DNA of 19,904 bases. It comes from JBLHHI01 sp047614125. GTDB taxonomy: Bacteria; Bacteroidota; Bacteroidia; NS11-12g; UBA9320. Where the stretch lies: assembly GCA_047614125.1 (NCBI GenBank), contig JBLHHI010000061.1:1-19904 (forward strand), read 5' to 3'. Positions within the stretch are counted from its first letter, which is position 1. Every line of letters starts with the position of its first letter. The notes beneath the pieces are model-generated. The model saw only the letters and a list, made by a program, of their open reading frames with translations, did no database searches and was not told the origin of the DNA. This document shows, piece after piece, positions 1-6,806 of this stretch. The position numbers were made by a program, and so were the translations under genes.

Positions 1-113
1 CCTATTAGCTTCGTTGAAATCAGTCGGTTTATAAACATAAACCTTCCTGTTTTCGCCTTACTACTTGGGTTCTATACAAATCTGAATTTGAAAAGATTAA
101 TCGAACTCAGGTT
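1..113 (+). repeat. Repeat element copy 1 (right part, cut by window edge)
   Basis: This is the right-hand about 113 bp of a sequence that recurs at 7963-8136 and 9388-9650 in the same orientation, with only scattered mismatches. It ends in ATCGAACTCAGGTT, the right terminal inverted repeat of the complete copies. Its left end lies outside the window. No open reading frame of useful length is present. It stops 12 bp before the start codon of a broken SnoaL-like gene. Confidence 0.9.
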
Positions 114-125
114 AAAAGAAAAAGA

Positions 126-488
126 ATGACAGTAGAATAAATTGCGAAACGCTTGGTAAGCTGTTGTATAACAGGAGATTAAACCACTTGTTATGCGAAA
201 TTGTACCACCCAGATGCAATCAGTCAGGAGCCGGATGGCGTTCCGTGGGCCACAGCGTATGGTATGGAAGAAATGCAAAAGAAAGGGGAGGCCTGGGGTG
301 CCATGATGGAAGAAATTCATGATTCGGCTATGTCGGATCAAATTGTGGCCGGCAACCATTTTTCCGTTCGAATGATGAATGAGGCAACTTTTAAAGGTTC
401 AAGTGAACGACAGAAATTGGATGAAATTGGTGTGTACGAGGTCAAAGATGGGAAGATTGTAAAAGAACAGGTTTTCTACAATGTTTAA
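126..488 (+). pseudogene. SnoaL-like (NTF2 fold) protein gene with two in-frame TAA codons
   Basis: Reading from ATG at 126 gives a 120-codon frame interrupted by TAA at 138-140 (codon 5) and TAA at 180-182 (codon 19). Translation around the stops gives MTVE*IAKRLVSCCITGD* and then continues through YHPDAISQEPDG, IVAGNHFSV and YEVKDGKIVKEQ to the natural stop at 486-488. From memory this matches the small SnoaL-like/NTF2-like proteins common in Bacteroidota, whose first helix reads roughly like MTTQEIAxRLVELCRxGxW and precedes YHPDAIS. Codon 5 is usually Gln or Glu, so CAA or GAA to TAA is a likely cause. The frame from codon 20 to the end is intact (96 codons, and a TTG at 201 could be a start), so decay looks recent. 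A product starting at 201 would lack the first helix of the fold. Function of the family members is variable; no substrate can be inferred. The gene lies 12 bp from a mobile-looking repeat. Confidence 0.8.
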
Positions 489-892
489 TGGCCGGTCATT
501 CCATACCAATGCCAAATTGAACGGGTATTTTTTTAATACCAAAGCTGAACATGACATCTTTGGTTGTGTTGAGTGAAATTTTAGCCTGCCAAACGCAATG
601 AACTATTGAACGGCTGCGGATGAGCACCTACACTTTTGACCATCTTGTTGTTGGTGGCTTGTCCGGGTTTGTTCATGAAGGGTTTTGCCTTGGTTTAAAT
701 GAGATTCTGAACCCGTACTGAATCCAAACTAAGAGCAAAATGAAATAGAAAGGCAAGGTATCAAGGTGATAGGCACCTTCGTTGCTTCGCGCAAATTTGT
801 TGGGTTCCGATGTGCCAAATCGAAAAAAGCTAATAGTGTCATATTATTGTGTTAATCGCGACAAATTCTGACGAAATTTTAGCTTTGGGGGC
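489..892. other. 404-bp stretch without an intact gene
   Basis: No convincing gene was found. A hairpin with a 6-bp stem (GGTATT/AATACC, T5 loop) lies at 524-540, 36 bp after the SnoaL-like stop. A second (AAGGTG/CACCTT, 5-nt loop) lies at 763-779; neither has the trailing T-run of a strong intrinsic terminator. On the minus strand, a 31-codon frame at 676-581 and a second frame at about 600-496 overlap out of phase, and the second contains protein-like text (VMFSFGIKKIPVQFGIGME before TGA). Together they could be a frameshifted gene remnant, but no family is recognised. Confidence 0.5.
880..887 (+). promoter_or_regulatory. Candidate -7 box (TAGCTTTG) before the 893 ORF
   Basis: TAGCTTTG matches the Bacteroidota -7 consensus TAnnTTTG at all fixed positions and ends 5 bp before the ATG at 893. 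No clear -33 TTG lies at the expected 19-21 bp spacing. If the box is used, the transcript would begin at or next to the start codon. Confidence 0.35.
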
Positions 893-1078
893 ATGAAAAT
901 AAATCACCTAATAAGCATTTCTTTATTCGTTCTGTCGTACGGGATTTTCGCTCCCGCACAAGCACAAAAACCAGTCTTGGTTAAAGACATAAACGCAATC
1001 CTAATACAAGGCAATGGTGTAATTGGTGGATCTACATCCAATATCGAGGTAAAGTCCATCGAGTTTGGGATGCAATAG
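893..1078 (+). CDS. Short secreted-protein ORF, possibly a gene fragment
   Basis: The ORF encodes 61 residues. Residues 1-25 look like a Sec signal peptide: MKIN, a hydrophobic run ending ISLFVLSYGIF, and an AQAQ-type cleavage site. The mature part would be only about 36 residues, starting KPVLVKDINA. The string VLVKDIN is typical of ELWxxDGT-repeat secreted proteins of Bacteroidota, which are hundreds of residues long, so this may be the 5' end of such a gene truncated by frameshift or deletion. Just after residue 55 a different frame reads DAIDATPEQRG, which weakly resembles the ELWxxDGT motif and would fit a one-base loss near 1065-1070. This is inference from a short match. It could equally be a small secreted peptide of unknown function. 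The downstream ribE gene is convergent. Confidence 0.35.
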   Translation: MKINHLISISLFVLSYGIFAPAQAQKPVLVKDINAILIQGNGVIGGSTSNIEVKSIEFGMQ

Positions 1079-1165
1079 ATGCAACGCCCGAGCAGAGAGG
1101 TATGGATCGGCCTTTCGGGGATCGTCTTAGCCAATGCCATGGTACAGGCTTGGATTGCTCATGCT

Positions 1166-1756
1166 TTACCTTTTGTCTTGCATCAATCGTGCAACGTATT
1201 TTCCAATGATGTCAAACTCTAAATTGACTTTGTCGTTTTCATTAAGTTCATGAAAATTGGTGTTTTCGAAGGTGTATGGAATTATGGCAACCGAAAATTG
1301 GTTGCGCTCGGAATTGAAAACGGTAAGACTTATTCCGTTGATGGTAATGGAACCTTTTTCAACCGTTACAAAAGATGGATTATTGGCGTATTGAAAGGTG
1401 AAAATCCAACTCCCATTGGCTTCTTCCTTGTTAATGAGCTTTGCTGTGGTATCTACATGGCCTTGCACAAGGTGACCATCTAGGCGTCCGTTCATTTGCA
1501 TGCATCGTTCCAGATTTACGGTTGTTTGAAGATCCCATGAACCCAAATTTGATTTAGAAAGCGTTTCATCAATGGCGGTAACTGTATGGGATGAATCATC
1601 GCAAGCAACCACCGTTAAGCAAACGCCGTTGTGTGCAATGCTTTGATCTATTTTAAGTTGATTGGCAATAGGAGAGGACACGGTAAAGTGAACATTTCGG
1701 CCTTCTTTTTGAATGGCCGTTATCTTTCCGCATGCTTCAATTATCCCCGTAAACAT
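1166..1756 (-). CDS. ribE: Riboflavin synthase, alpha subunit
   Basis: This 196-residue protein catalyses dismutation of two 6,7-dimethyl-8-ribityllumazine molecules into riboflavin and a pyrimidinedione, the last step of riboflavin biosynthesis, in the cytoplasm as a homotrimer. It shows the two tandem lumazine-binding domains of the family: N-terminal MFTGIIE, HNGVCLTV at 42-49, the linker motif GRLDGHLVQGHVD at 90-102 and, in the second domain, KGSITINGISLTV at 134-146 followed by IPYTFENTNF. Length is about normal (usually 195-220). It starts 7 bp downstream of the sdhB stop on the same strand and has no obvious promoter of its own, so it is probably the last gene of the sdh transcript. 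That is functionally sensible because riboflavin is the precursor of the FAD carried by SdhA. Other naming schemes call it ribC. Confidence 0.96.
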   Translation of the reverse strand: MFTGIIEACGKITAIQKEGRNVHFTVSSPIANQLKIDQSIAHNGVCLTVVACDDSSHTVTAIDETLSKSNLGSWDLQTTVNLERCMQMNGRLDGHLVQGHVDTTAKLINKEEANGSWIFTFQYANNPSFVTVEKGSITINGISLTVFNSERNQFSVAIIPYTFENTNFHELNENDKVNLEFDIIGKYVARLMQDKR

Positions 1757-1763
1757 CTTCTGC

Positions 1764-2510
1764 TTATTCGTTTATACTCGCTTTTAGATATTCACGATTC
1801 ATTCTAGCTATGTTGCTTAACGAAATGCCTTTTGGACATTCCACTTCACAAGCACCGGTGTTGGAGCAATTTCCAAAGCCTTCGGCATCCATCTGATTTA
1901 CCATGTTTAATACGCGTTCTTTGGCTTCCACCTTGCCTTGGGGCAGCAAGGCAAGTTGCGAAACTTTCGCTGCAACAAAGAGCATGGCCGAAGAATTCTT
2001 GCAAGATGCTACACAGGCTCCACATCCAATGCACGTTGCAGCATCAAAGGCTTCATCAGCATCGGCTTTTGGAATAGGAATGTTGTTGGCGTCTTGGGTG
2101 TTGCCGGATGTGTTAACCGAAACAAATCCACCGGCAGCCATAATCCGATCAAAGGCACCGCGATCAACCACTAAGTCTTTAACCACTGGAAAGGCTTTGG
2201 CACGCCAAGGTTCTATGTAAATGGTTTCTCCATCTTTAAACTTACGCATGTGGAGCTGACATGTGGTGATTCCTCGATCGGGTCCATGAGCCTCTCCGTT
2301 AATGTACATCGAGCACGATCCGCAAATTCCTTCTCTACAGTCGTGGTCAAAGGCAACAGGTTCTTCGCCTTTCATGATTAATGTTTCGTTCAAAACATCC
2401 ATCATTTCAAGAAACGACATGTCTTCCGATATATCACTCACCGGATACGACACCATTGCGCCCTTCGATTCTGCGTTGGCTTGTCGCCATATTTTCAGTG
2501 TAAGATTCAT
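1764..2510 (-). CDS. sdhB: Succinate dehydrogenase/fumarate reductase iron-sulfur subunit
   Basis: This 248-residue subunit carries electrons from the flavin of SdhA to the quinone site at SdhC through three Fe-S clusters. The [2Fe-2S] ligands are C58, C63 and C66 (CREGICGSC) and C84. The ferredoxin-like second domain has C160IGCGACVASC170 and C215, C221, C225 (CSNTGACEVECPKG), the normal set for the [4Fe-4S] and [3Fe-4S] centres. All expected ligands are present. The start follows the sdhA stop by 48 bp, and ribE follows after 7 bp, so the gene sits inside one minus-strand unit. It acts on the cytoplasmic face of the inner membrane in the TCA cycle and respiratory chain; direction (succinate oxidation or fumarate reduction) cannot be told from sequence. 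Confidence 0.97.
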   Translation of the reverse strand: MNLTLKIWRQANAESKGAMVSYPVSDISEDMSFLEMMDVLNETLIMKGEEPVAFDHDCREGICGSCSMYINGEAHGPDRGITTCQLHMRKFKDGETIYIEPWRAKAFPVVKDLVVDRGAFDRIMAAGGFVSVNTSGNTQDANNIPIPKADADEAFDAATCIGCGACVASCKNSSAMLFVAAKVSQLALLPQGKVEAKERVLNMVNQMDAEGFGNCSNTGACEVECPKGISLSNIARMNREYLKASINE

Positions 2511-2558
2511 AACCTTAGCCTCCGTTTTGTTTAATTCTAATTAATATCAACATTGAAA

Positions 2559-4562
2559 TTACTTGTAACTCCTCGTTTTTAATTCAATGTTTTCAAATTT
2601 CAAATCTTCTTTATGTAAGGTGGATTTTGAAATGTCTTCGTTGTATTCCCAAGCCGAAACAAAGGCAAAGCCAGCGTCATCGCGAACAGCTTCTCCTTCA
2701 TCAGTTTGATATTCTTCTCGGAAGTGTCCTCCGCAGCTTTCGTTTCGGGTTAAGGCATCCAAGGCCATGAGCTCACCGAGTTCGAAGAAATCGGCCACTC
2801 GCATGGCTTTTTCGAGCTCTAGATTCAAATCGTTGGTCTTTCCAGGAACGCGTACTTCTTTCCAAAATTCTTTGCGGAGTGCAGCAATTTCGGTCATAGC
2901 CTCATTTAATCCTTCAACATTACGAGCCATACCAACCTTGTTCCACATAATCTTGCCCAGCTTCTTATGGAAGTAATCAACCGACTTGCTTCCTTTGTTG
3001 TTGACAAAGTAATCCAGTTTTTCGCGAACTTCGTTTTCGGCAGCAACAAACTCGGGTGAGTCTGTGGGAATTTTACCGGTTCGGATGTCGTTCGAAAGGT
3101 AGTCACCTATGGTGTACGGAAGTACGAAGTATCCATCTGCCAAGCCCTGCATCAGTGCTGAAGCACCCAAACGATTGGCACCGTGATCGGAAAAATTAGC
3201 TTCTCCCGCGGCATAACATCCTGGAATTGTGGTCATTAAGTTGTAGTCCACCCAAATTCCCCCCATGGTATAATGTACCGCAGGGTAGATCATCATTGGA
3301 GTTTCGTATGGATTATCGTCTACAATTTTTTCGTACATCTGGAACAGGTTTCCGTACTTAGCTTCCACCACCGCGGCACCCAGTTCCTTGATCTTTTCTT
3401 TGCTTGGATTGTTGATGTGTTCGATGGCAGCCTTTTCACTGCCGTATCGTTCAATGGCCGATGCAAAGTCGAGAAAGACTGCTTCGCCCGTTTTATTTAC
3501 CCCATATCCCGCATCGCAGCGTTCTTTGGCGGCTCTGGATGCCACATCACGTGGTACCAGGTTGCCAAAGGCTGGATATCTTCGTTCGAGGTAGTAATCT
3601 CGATCTTCTTCCTTTATTTCTCGGGGTTTTAACTTGCCCGAACGAATGGCTTCTACATCTTCCATTTTCTTTGGAACCCAAATTCTCCCATCGTTTCGCA
3701 ACGACTCCGACATCAACGTTAATTTCGATTGATGATCGCCAGAAACCGGAATGCAGGTTGGATGAATTTGTGTAAAACACGGGTTGGCCATGTAGGCACC
3801 TTTTTTGTGAATCTTCCACGCGGCAGTAACGTTGCTTCCCATGGCATTTGTGCTTAAGAAAAAAACGTTGCCATATCCACCCGAAGCAATTACAACGGCA
3901 TGGGCAGAATGACGCTCCAGTTCTCCAGTTATTAAGTTTCGAGCAATAATTCCTCGGGCCTTTCCATCCACCAAAACTAAATCGAGCATTTCATGCCGAT
4001 TGTACATCTTGATGTTGCCTTTTCCAATTTGTCGACTCATCGCCGAATACGCACCGAGCAACAATTGCTGACCGGTTTGCCCTTTAGCATAAAATGTTCG
4101 TGAAACCTGAACCCCGCCAAAAGATCGATTATCTAACAAACCACCGTATTCGCGTGCAAAAGGAACGCCTTGAGCCACACACTGATCAATGATGTTGGCC
4201 GAAACTTCGGCCAGTCTGTGAACATTAGCTTCCCGACTTCTATAATCGCCCCCTTTAATGGTATCGTAGAAAAGTCGATATACGGAATCACCGTCGTTCT
4301 GATAGTTCTTAGCGGCATTTATTCCACCTTGTGCGGCAATACTATGTGCGCGCCGTGGAGAGTCCTGGAAACAAAAGGCCTTAACCTTGTATCCCAGCTC
4401 TGCCAATGAAGCGGCAGCGGCTCCGCCGGCTAACCCCGTGCCGATTACAATTACGTCAAGCTGACGCTTATTGGCAGGGTTTACCAAGTTTATATGGGAT
4501 TTGTAATCCGTCCATTTCTGAGCAAGATCTCCCTTTGGTATGTTTGAATCAAGTTTTGACAT
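2559..4562 (-). CDS. sdhA: Succinate dehydrogenase/fumarate reductase flavoprotein subunit
   Basis: This 667-residue catalytic subunit interconverts succinate and fumarate with covalently bound FAD. A dinucleotide-binding motif (VIVIGTGLAGG, ending near residue 47) is followed by HSIAAQGG at 73-80, whose His is the site of covalent FAD attachment in this family. Further family signatures are VIASGGYGNVF, the substrate-site HPTCIP segment, RRYPAFGNLVPRDVASRA (the catalytic Arg region) and GEANFSDHGANRLGASALMQ. Length and motifs fit the long-form Bacteroidota/epsilon-type enzymes associated with a one-chain cytochrome b. The gene lies 44 bp after sdhC and 48 bp before sdhB. No truncation or frameshift is seen. 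Confidence 0.98.
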   Translation of the reverse strand: MSKLDSNIPKGDLAQKWTDYKSHINLVNPANKRQLDVIVIGTGLAGGAAAASLAELGYKVKAFCFQDSPRRAHSIAAQGGINAAKNYQNDGDSVYRLFYDTIKGGDYRSREANVHRLAEVSANIIDQCVAQGVPFAREYGGLLDNRSFGGVQVSRTFYAKGQTGQQLLLGAYSAMSRQIGKGNIKMYNRHEMLDLVLVDGKARGIIARNLITGELERHSAHAVVIASGGYGNVFFLSTNAMGSNVTAAWKIHKKGAYMANPCFTQIHPTCIPVSGDHQSKLTLMSESLRNDGRIWVPKKMEDVEAIRSGKLKPREIKEEDRDYYLERRYPAFGNLVPRDVASRAAKERCDAGYGVNKTGEAVFLDFASAIERYGSEKAAIEHINNPSKEKIKELGAAVVEAKYGNLFQMYEKIVDDNPYETPMMIYPAVHYTMGGIWVDYNLMTTIPGCYAAGEANFSDHGANRLGASALMQGLADGYFVLPYTIGDYLSNDIRTGKIPTDSPEFVAAENEVREKLDYFVNNKGSKSVDYFHKKLGKIMWNKVGMARNVEGLNEAMTEIAALRKEFWKEVRVPGKTNDLNLELEKAMRVADFFELGELMALDALTRNESCGGHFREEYQTDEGEAVRDDAGFAFVSAWEYNEDISKSTLHKEDLKFENIELKTRSYK

Positions 4563-4606
4563 GTTCTAACTACTTACTTATGAGGTTGTTAAATCAGTTA
4601 TTTAGC

Positions 4607-5251
4607 TTAAACTACTGGGAAAAAGAAAAACTTCAGAGCAATACAAGAAAAACCAATTGCTATAACAATTGAAAAAATCCGACCAAAGCTTTTAATCATT
4701 GGCGTGTATTTATTGTGATTGGCACCAACCGACTGAAAGGCCGATTGAAAGCCGTGATCAAGGTGGAAGCCAAGTAAAACAAAGGCAAACACATAAAGAA
4801 ATGCAAAAAGCGGACTTGTAAACAAAGTGGTAACCAGTTCGTAATCCGACATGCCGTTCATATCACCAAACTTCATAGTCCAAAACAGGTTTTTGATGTG
4901 AATCACTAAAAACAAAAGCACCAACATACCGGTAACAATCATGTTTCTTGAACTCCAATTAGAGTTGGCAGAAGGTTTGTTGGAAGCGTAGGCAATGGGC
5001 CGCGCTGCGCGATTTTGGATGGTAACTTTTATGCCCATTACAATGTGAACAATAAAGCCTAAGGCCAACACATACTGCATTACTTGAATAACCGGATTGG
5101 TGGCCATAAAGTGCGATGCTTCATTAAATGCCTCGGCGCTAAAAAGCGTTAACAAGTTGATGGATAAGTGAATAACAAGAAAAGATATCAAGAACAATCC
5201 GGATAATGACATGAATATTTTCTTGGCAATACTCGAGGTAGATGCACCCAT
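4607..5251 (-). CDS. sdhC: Succinate dehydrogenase cytochrome b subunit (b558 family)
   Basis: This 214-residue membrane anchor binds haem b and menaquinone and replaces the SdhC/SdhD pair of other bacteria. Five hydrophobic segments are visible at about 14-34, 57-77, 102-122, 144-162 and 188-208. Histidines inside or at the ends of segments (H28, H69, H118, H153, H156) are candidate di-haem ligands, as in the Bacillus and Wolinella type enzymes. It is the first gene of the sdhC-sdhA-sdhB order usual in Bacteroidota. ATG at 5251 is chosen because the MGASTSSIAKKIFMSLSGLF start fits the family and lies about 45 bp downstream of a good promoter box. Transcription is divergent from ftsX. Confidence 0.94.
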   Translation of the reverse strand: MGASTSSIAKKIFMSLSGLFLISFLVIHLSINLLTLFSAEAFNEASHFMATNPVIQVMQYVLALGFIVHIVMGIKVTIQNRAARPIAYASNKPSANSNWSSRNMIVTGMLVLLFLVIHIKNLFWTMKFGDMNGMSDYELVTTLFTSPLFAFLYVFAFVLLGFHLDHGFQSAFQSVGANHNKYTPMIKSFGRIFSIVIAIGFSCIALKFFFFPVV

Positions 5252-5296
5252 AGATTACGAATTTTTAACTTTGAAGATGTTTCTCTAAATGAGCAA

Positions 5297-5304
5297 CAAA
5301 GTTA
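5297..5304 (-). promoter_or_regulatory. Promoter -7 box of the sdhC-sdhA-sdhB-ribE unit
   Basis: On the minus strand the sequence reads TAACTTTG, a full match to TAnnTTTG. A TTA (one mismatch to the -33 TTG) starts 21 bp upstream, the normal spacing. Transcription would begin near 5290, giving a leader of about 40 nt before the sdhC ATG. Confidence 0.6.
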
Positions 5305-5308
5305 GAAT

Positions 5309-5326
5309 CTTATGGTTCTGCATAAG
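5309..5326. promoter_or_regulatory. Inverted repeat in the sdhC promoter spacer, possible operator
   Basis: CTTATG and CATAAG form a perfect 6-bp inverted repeat with a 6-bp spacer. It lies between the putative -33 and -7 elements of the sdhC promoter, where a dimeric regulator would block or reshape polymerase binding. The regulator is unknown. Confidence 0.35.
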
Positions 5327-5552
5327 GCGATGGTTTTTAGCTTAGAATAGTTCTAAATTGGGGTTTATTATTGACCATAGAACAGAAAATGAAACATAAC
5401 GGTACGGCACATTGCTGCGCATTAGGAACCTATGGAAATGTGACTTGTTCATTTACCAAAACTAAACCTTGGTTGATGATGCTTACATGCAAAAGGAGAG
5501 GAATCATTTTTAGGGCATCCAACGGTGGAAAGCAAGTTTTTATGTAGGCTCC

Positions 5553-5560
5553 TATTTTTG
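5553..5560 (+). promoter_or_regulatory. Promoter -7 box of ftsX
   Basis: TATTTTTG matches TAnnTTTG exactly and ends 25 bp before the TTG start of ftsX. No convincing -33 TTG is seen. The expected transcript start near 5567 is compatible with the TTG start and leaves a short leader. Confidence 0.5.
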
Positions 5561-5585
5561 TACTTTGCGAGCATAAAATTGTTGG

Positions 5586-6470
5586 TTGGATTTTAAGAAA
5601 AAATATCTCCGTCTTTCTTCCATGTTAAGCATCTCGATGGTGCTCTTAGTTTTGAGTTTATTTGGCATTTTGGTAGTGAACGCTTCCAAGCTAAACAGCT
5701 ACTTTGAAGAGAATGTCTTGCTCATACTTTATTTTGATCCCGATGAATCGGAAGAAAGCATCCAAGCCTCACTTCAAGACATCCTGGCCAAGCCGTATGT
5801 AAAACGGGCGAGCTATGTTAGCAGTGAAGACGCAGCTAAAAAATATGTTAAGGTGGTTGAAAAGGACTTTGTTGAAATTTTAAACGATAATCCGCTGCCT
5901 CCTTCCATCGAAGTTTTTCTAAAATCGGAAGCCATTCGGAACCAAATTGAAATTACTTTGGCGGAACTTCGATCAGTTAGTGGAGTACAAGAAGTGGACT
6001 ACCAACGTGATTTATTGCAGCAGATTGATCGTTATAAAAACGTTTTGGGCATGGTGCTTATTGGAATGTCGATACTCTTAATTGGGATTTCACTCGTGCT
6101 CATAAACAGCAGCATACGCCTAACCATTTATTCCAACCGATTTTTAATTAAAAGCATGCAATTGGTTGGAGCAACCGAGGCATTCATCATCAAACCCTTC
6201 CTTCGTTCTGCTGTTGTTTCTACGCTCATAGCAGGAACTTTGGCTTTTGCGGGTGCCATGCTTTTATTTGGTATGATTGGCAGCTTTGTGCAAAGTGCGG
6301 TTTTTGATAATGCGGTCATAATTTTTAACTGGGATACGATTTCAGCCCAAATCCCAGTATATTCTATTTTATTTGCACTCGTACTTATCATAGGCTTTGC
6401 GCTGGTCTTACCCTCCACTTTTTGGGCTACCAAGAAATATTTGCGGCTTAAAATCGATGATTTGTATTGA
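5586..6470 (+). CDS. ftsX: Cell division protein FtsX (ABC-type permease-like)
   Basis: FtsX is the membrane half of the FtsEX complex, which couples ATP hydrolysis by FtsE to control of septal peptidoglycan hydrolases. The 294-residue protein has the family layout: a cytoplasmic N-terminus, TM1 at about 14-33, an extracytoplasmic domain at about 34-150 (LLILYFDPDESEESIQ onward), then TM2 at about 154-175, TM3 at about 208-230 and TM4 at about 258-282. The MQLVGAT segment after TM2 is a hallmark of FtsX. The start is TTG at 5586: the frame has a stop at 5574-5576, no ATG lies between that stop and TM1, and the next ATG (5622) would cut into TM1. No ftsE is in the window, which is common in Bacteroidota. 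It leads a group with the DUF3098 gene and uppP. Confidence 0.93.
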   Translation: MDFKKKYLRLSSMLSISMVLLVLSLFGILVVNASKLNSYFEENVLLILYFDPDESEESIQASLQDILAKPYVKRASYVSSEDAAKKYVKVVEKDFVEILNDNPLPPSIEVFLKSEAIRNQIEITLAELRSVSGVQEVDYQRDLLQQIDRYKNVLGMVLIGMSILLIGISLVLINSSIRLTIYSNRFLIKSMQLVGATEAFIIKPFLRSAVVSTLIAGTLAFAGAMLLFGMIGSFVQSAVFDNAVIIFNWDTISAQIPVYSILFALVLIIGFALVLPSTFWATKKYLRLKIDDLY

Positions 6471-6475
6471 TTACG

Positions 6476-6483
6476 TACTTTTG
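6476..6483 (+). promoter_or_regulatory. Candidate -7 box before the DUF3098 gene
   Basis: TACTTTTG matches TAnnTTTG, begins 6 bp after the ftsX stop and ends 20 bp before the next ATG. It may give the DUF3098-uppP pair a promoter separate from ftsX. No -33 TTG is visible at the right distance. Confidence 0.4.
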
Positions 6484-6503
6484 AACCTTATTACAATAAA
6501 GAG

Positions 6504-6806
6504 ATGTCATCTAAGAAAAAAATAAAATCAAGCGCACCAGCCGTTAAGGAAGTTAAAGAGCAAATGAGCTTTGACAAAGACAATTACAAATGGATGCTCA
6601 TTGGCTTGGCAATTATTGCCCTAGGCTTCATTTTAATGTATGGTAAAACGGAAGATCAGTTTACTACCATGGCGCTGTTTGAAGGAAAGCTGAGCACGAG
6701 TACACACATAAAAATTACGGTTGCCCCAATTATAGTTTTGTTGGGATTTGCTGTTGAGATTTACGCCATCCTTAAAAAACCGGCCGTAGTTAATGAGTCT
6801 GTTTGA
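6504..6806 (+). CDS. DUF3098 family membrane protein
   Basis: This is a 100-residue protein of unknown function, found almost only in Bacteroidota and typically encoded between ftsX and uppP. A lysine-rich N-terminus (MSSKKKIKSS) is followed by the family signature DNYKWMLIGLAIIALGFILM, which includes the first membrane helix at about 30-45. A second helix (IKITVAPIIVLLGFAVEIYAIL) lies at about 69-91, ending in KKP. Both helices and the family length are intact. The stop overlaps the uppP start by 14 nt, which implies translational coupling. The conserved location suggests a role in the envelope or in division, but that is inference. Confidence 0.9.
   Translation: MSSKKKIKSSAPAVKEVKEQMSFDKDNYKWMLIGLAIIALGFILMYGKTEDQFTTMALFEGKLSTSTHIKITVAPIIVLLGFAVEIYAILKKPAVVNESV

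Larger units (their letters stand above)
5252..5585. other. Divergent regulatory region between sdhC and ftsX
   Basis: The 334 bp between the divergent sdhC and ftsX genes contain the minus-strand sdhC promoter (5297-5304), an inverted repeat in its spacer (5309-5326), a second perfect inverted repeat TTAGAA-TAG-TTCTAA at 5342-5356, and a plus-strand -7 box for ftsX (5553-5560). A 52-codon plus-strand frame at 5389-5547 resembles no family and is not called. Confidence 0.6.

Noticed and set aside
524..540. Intrinsic terminator for the SnoaL-like gene
   Set aside because: The stem is only 6 bp and A/T-rich, with the T-run in the loop rather than after the stem, so termination activity is doubtful.
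5389..5547. Plus-strand 52-codon ORF between sdhC and ftsX
   Set aside because: It has no signal peptide, recognisable family or clear start signal, and it lies in a divergent promoter region. Most likely chance.
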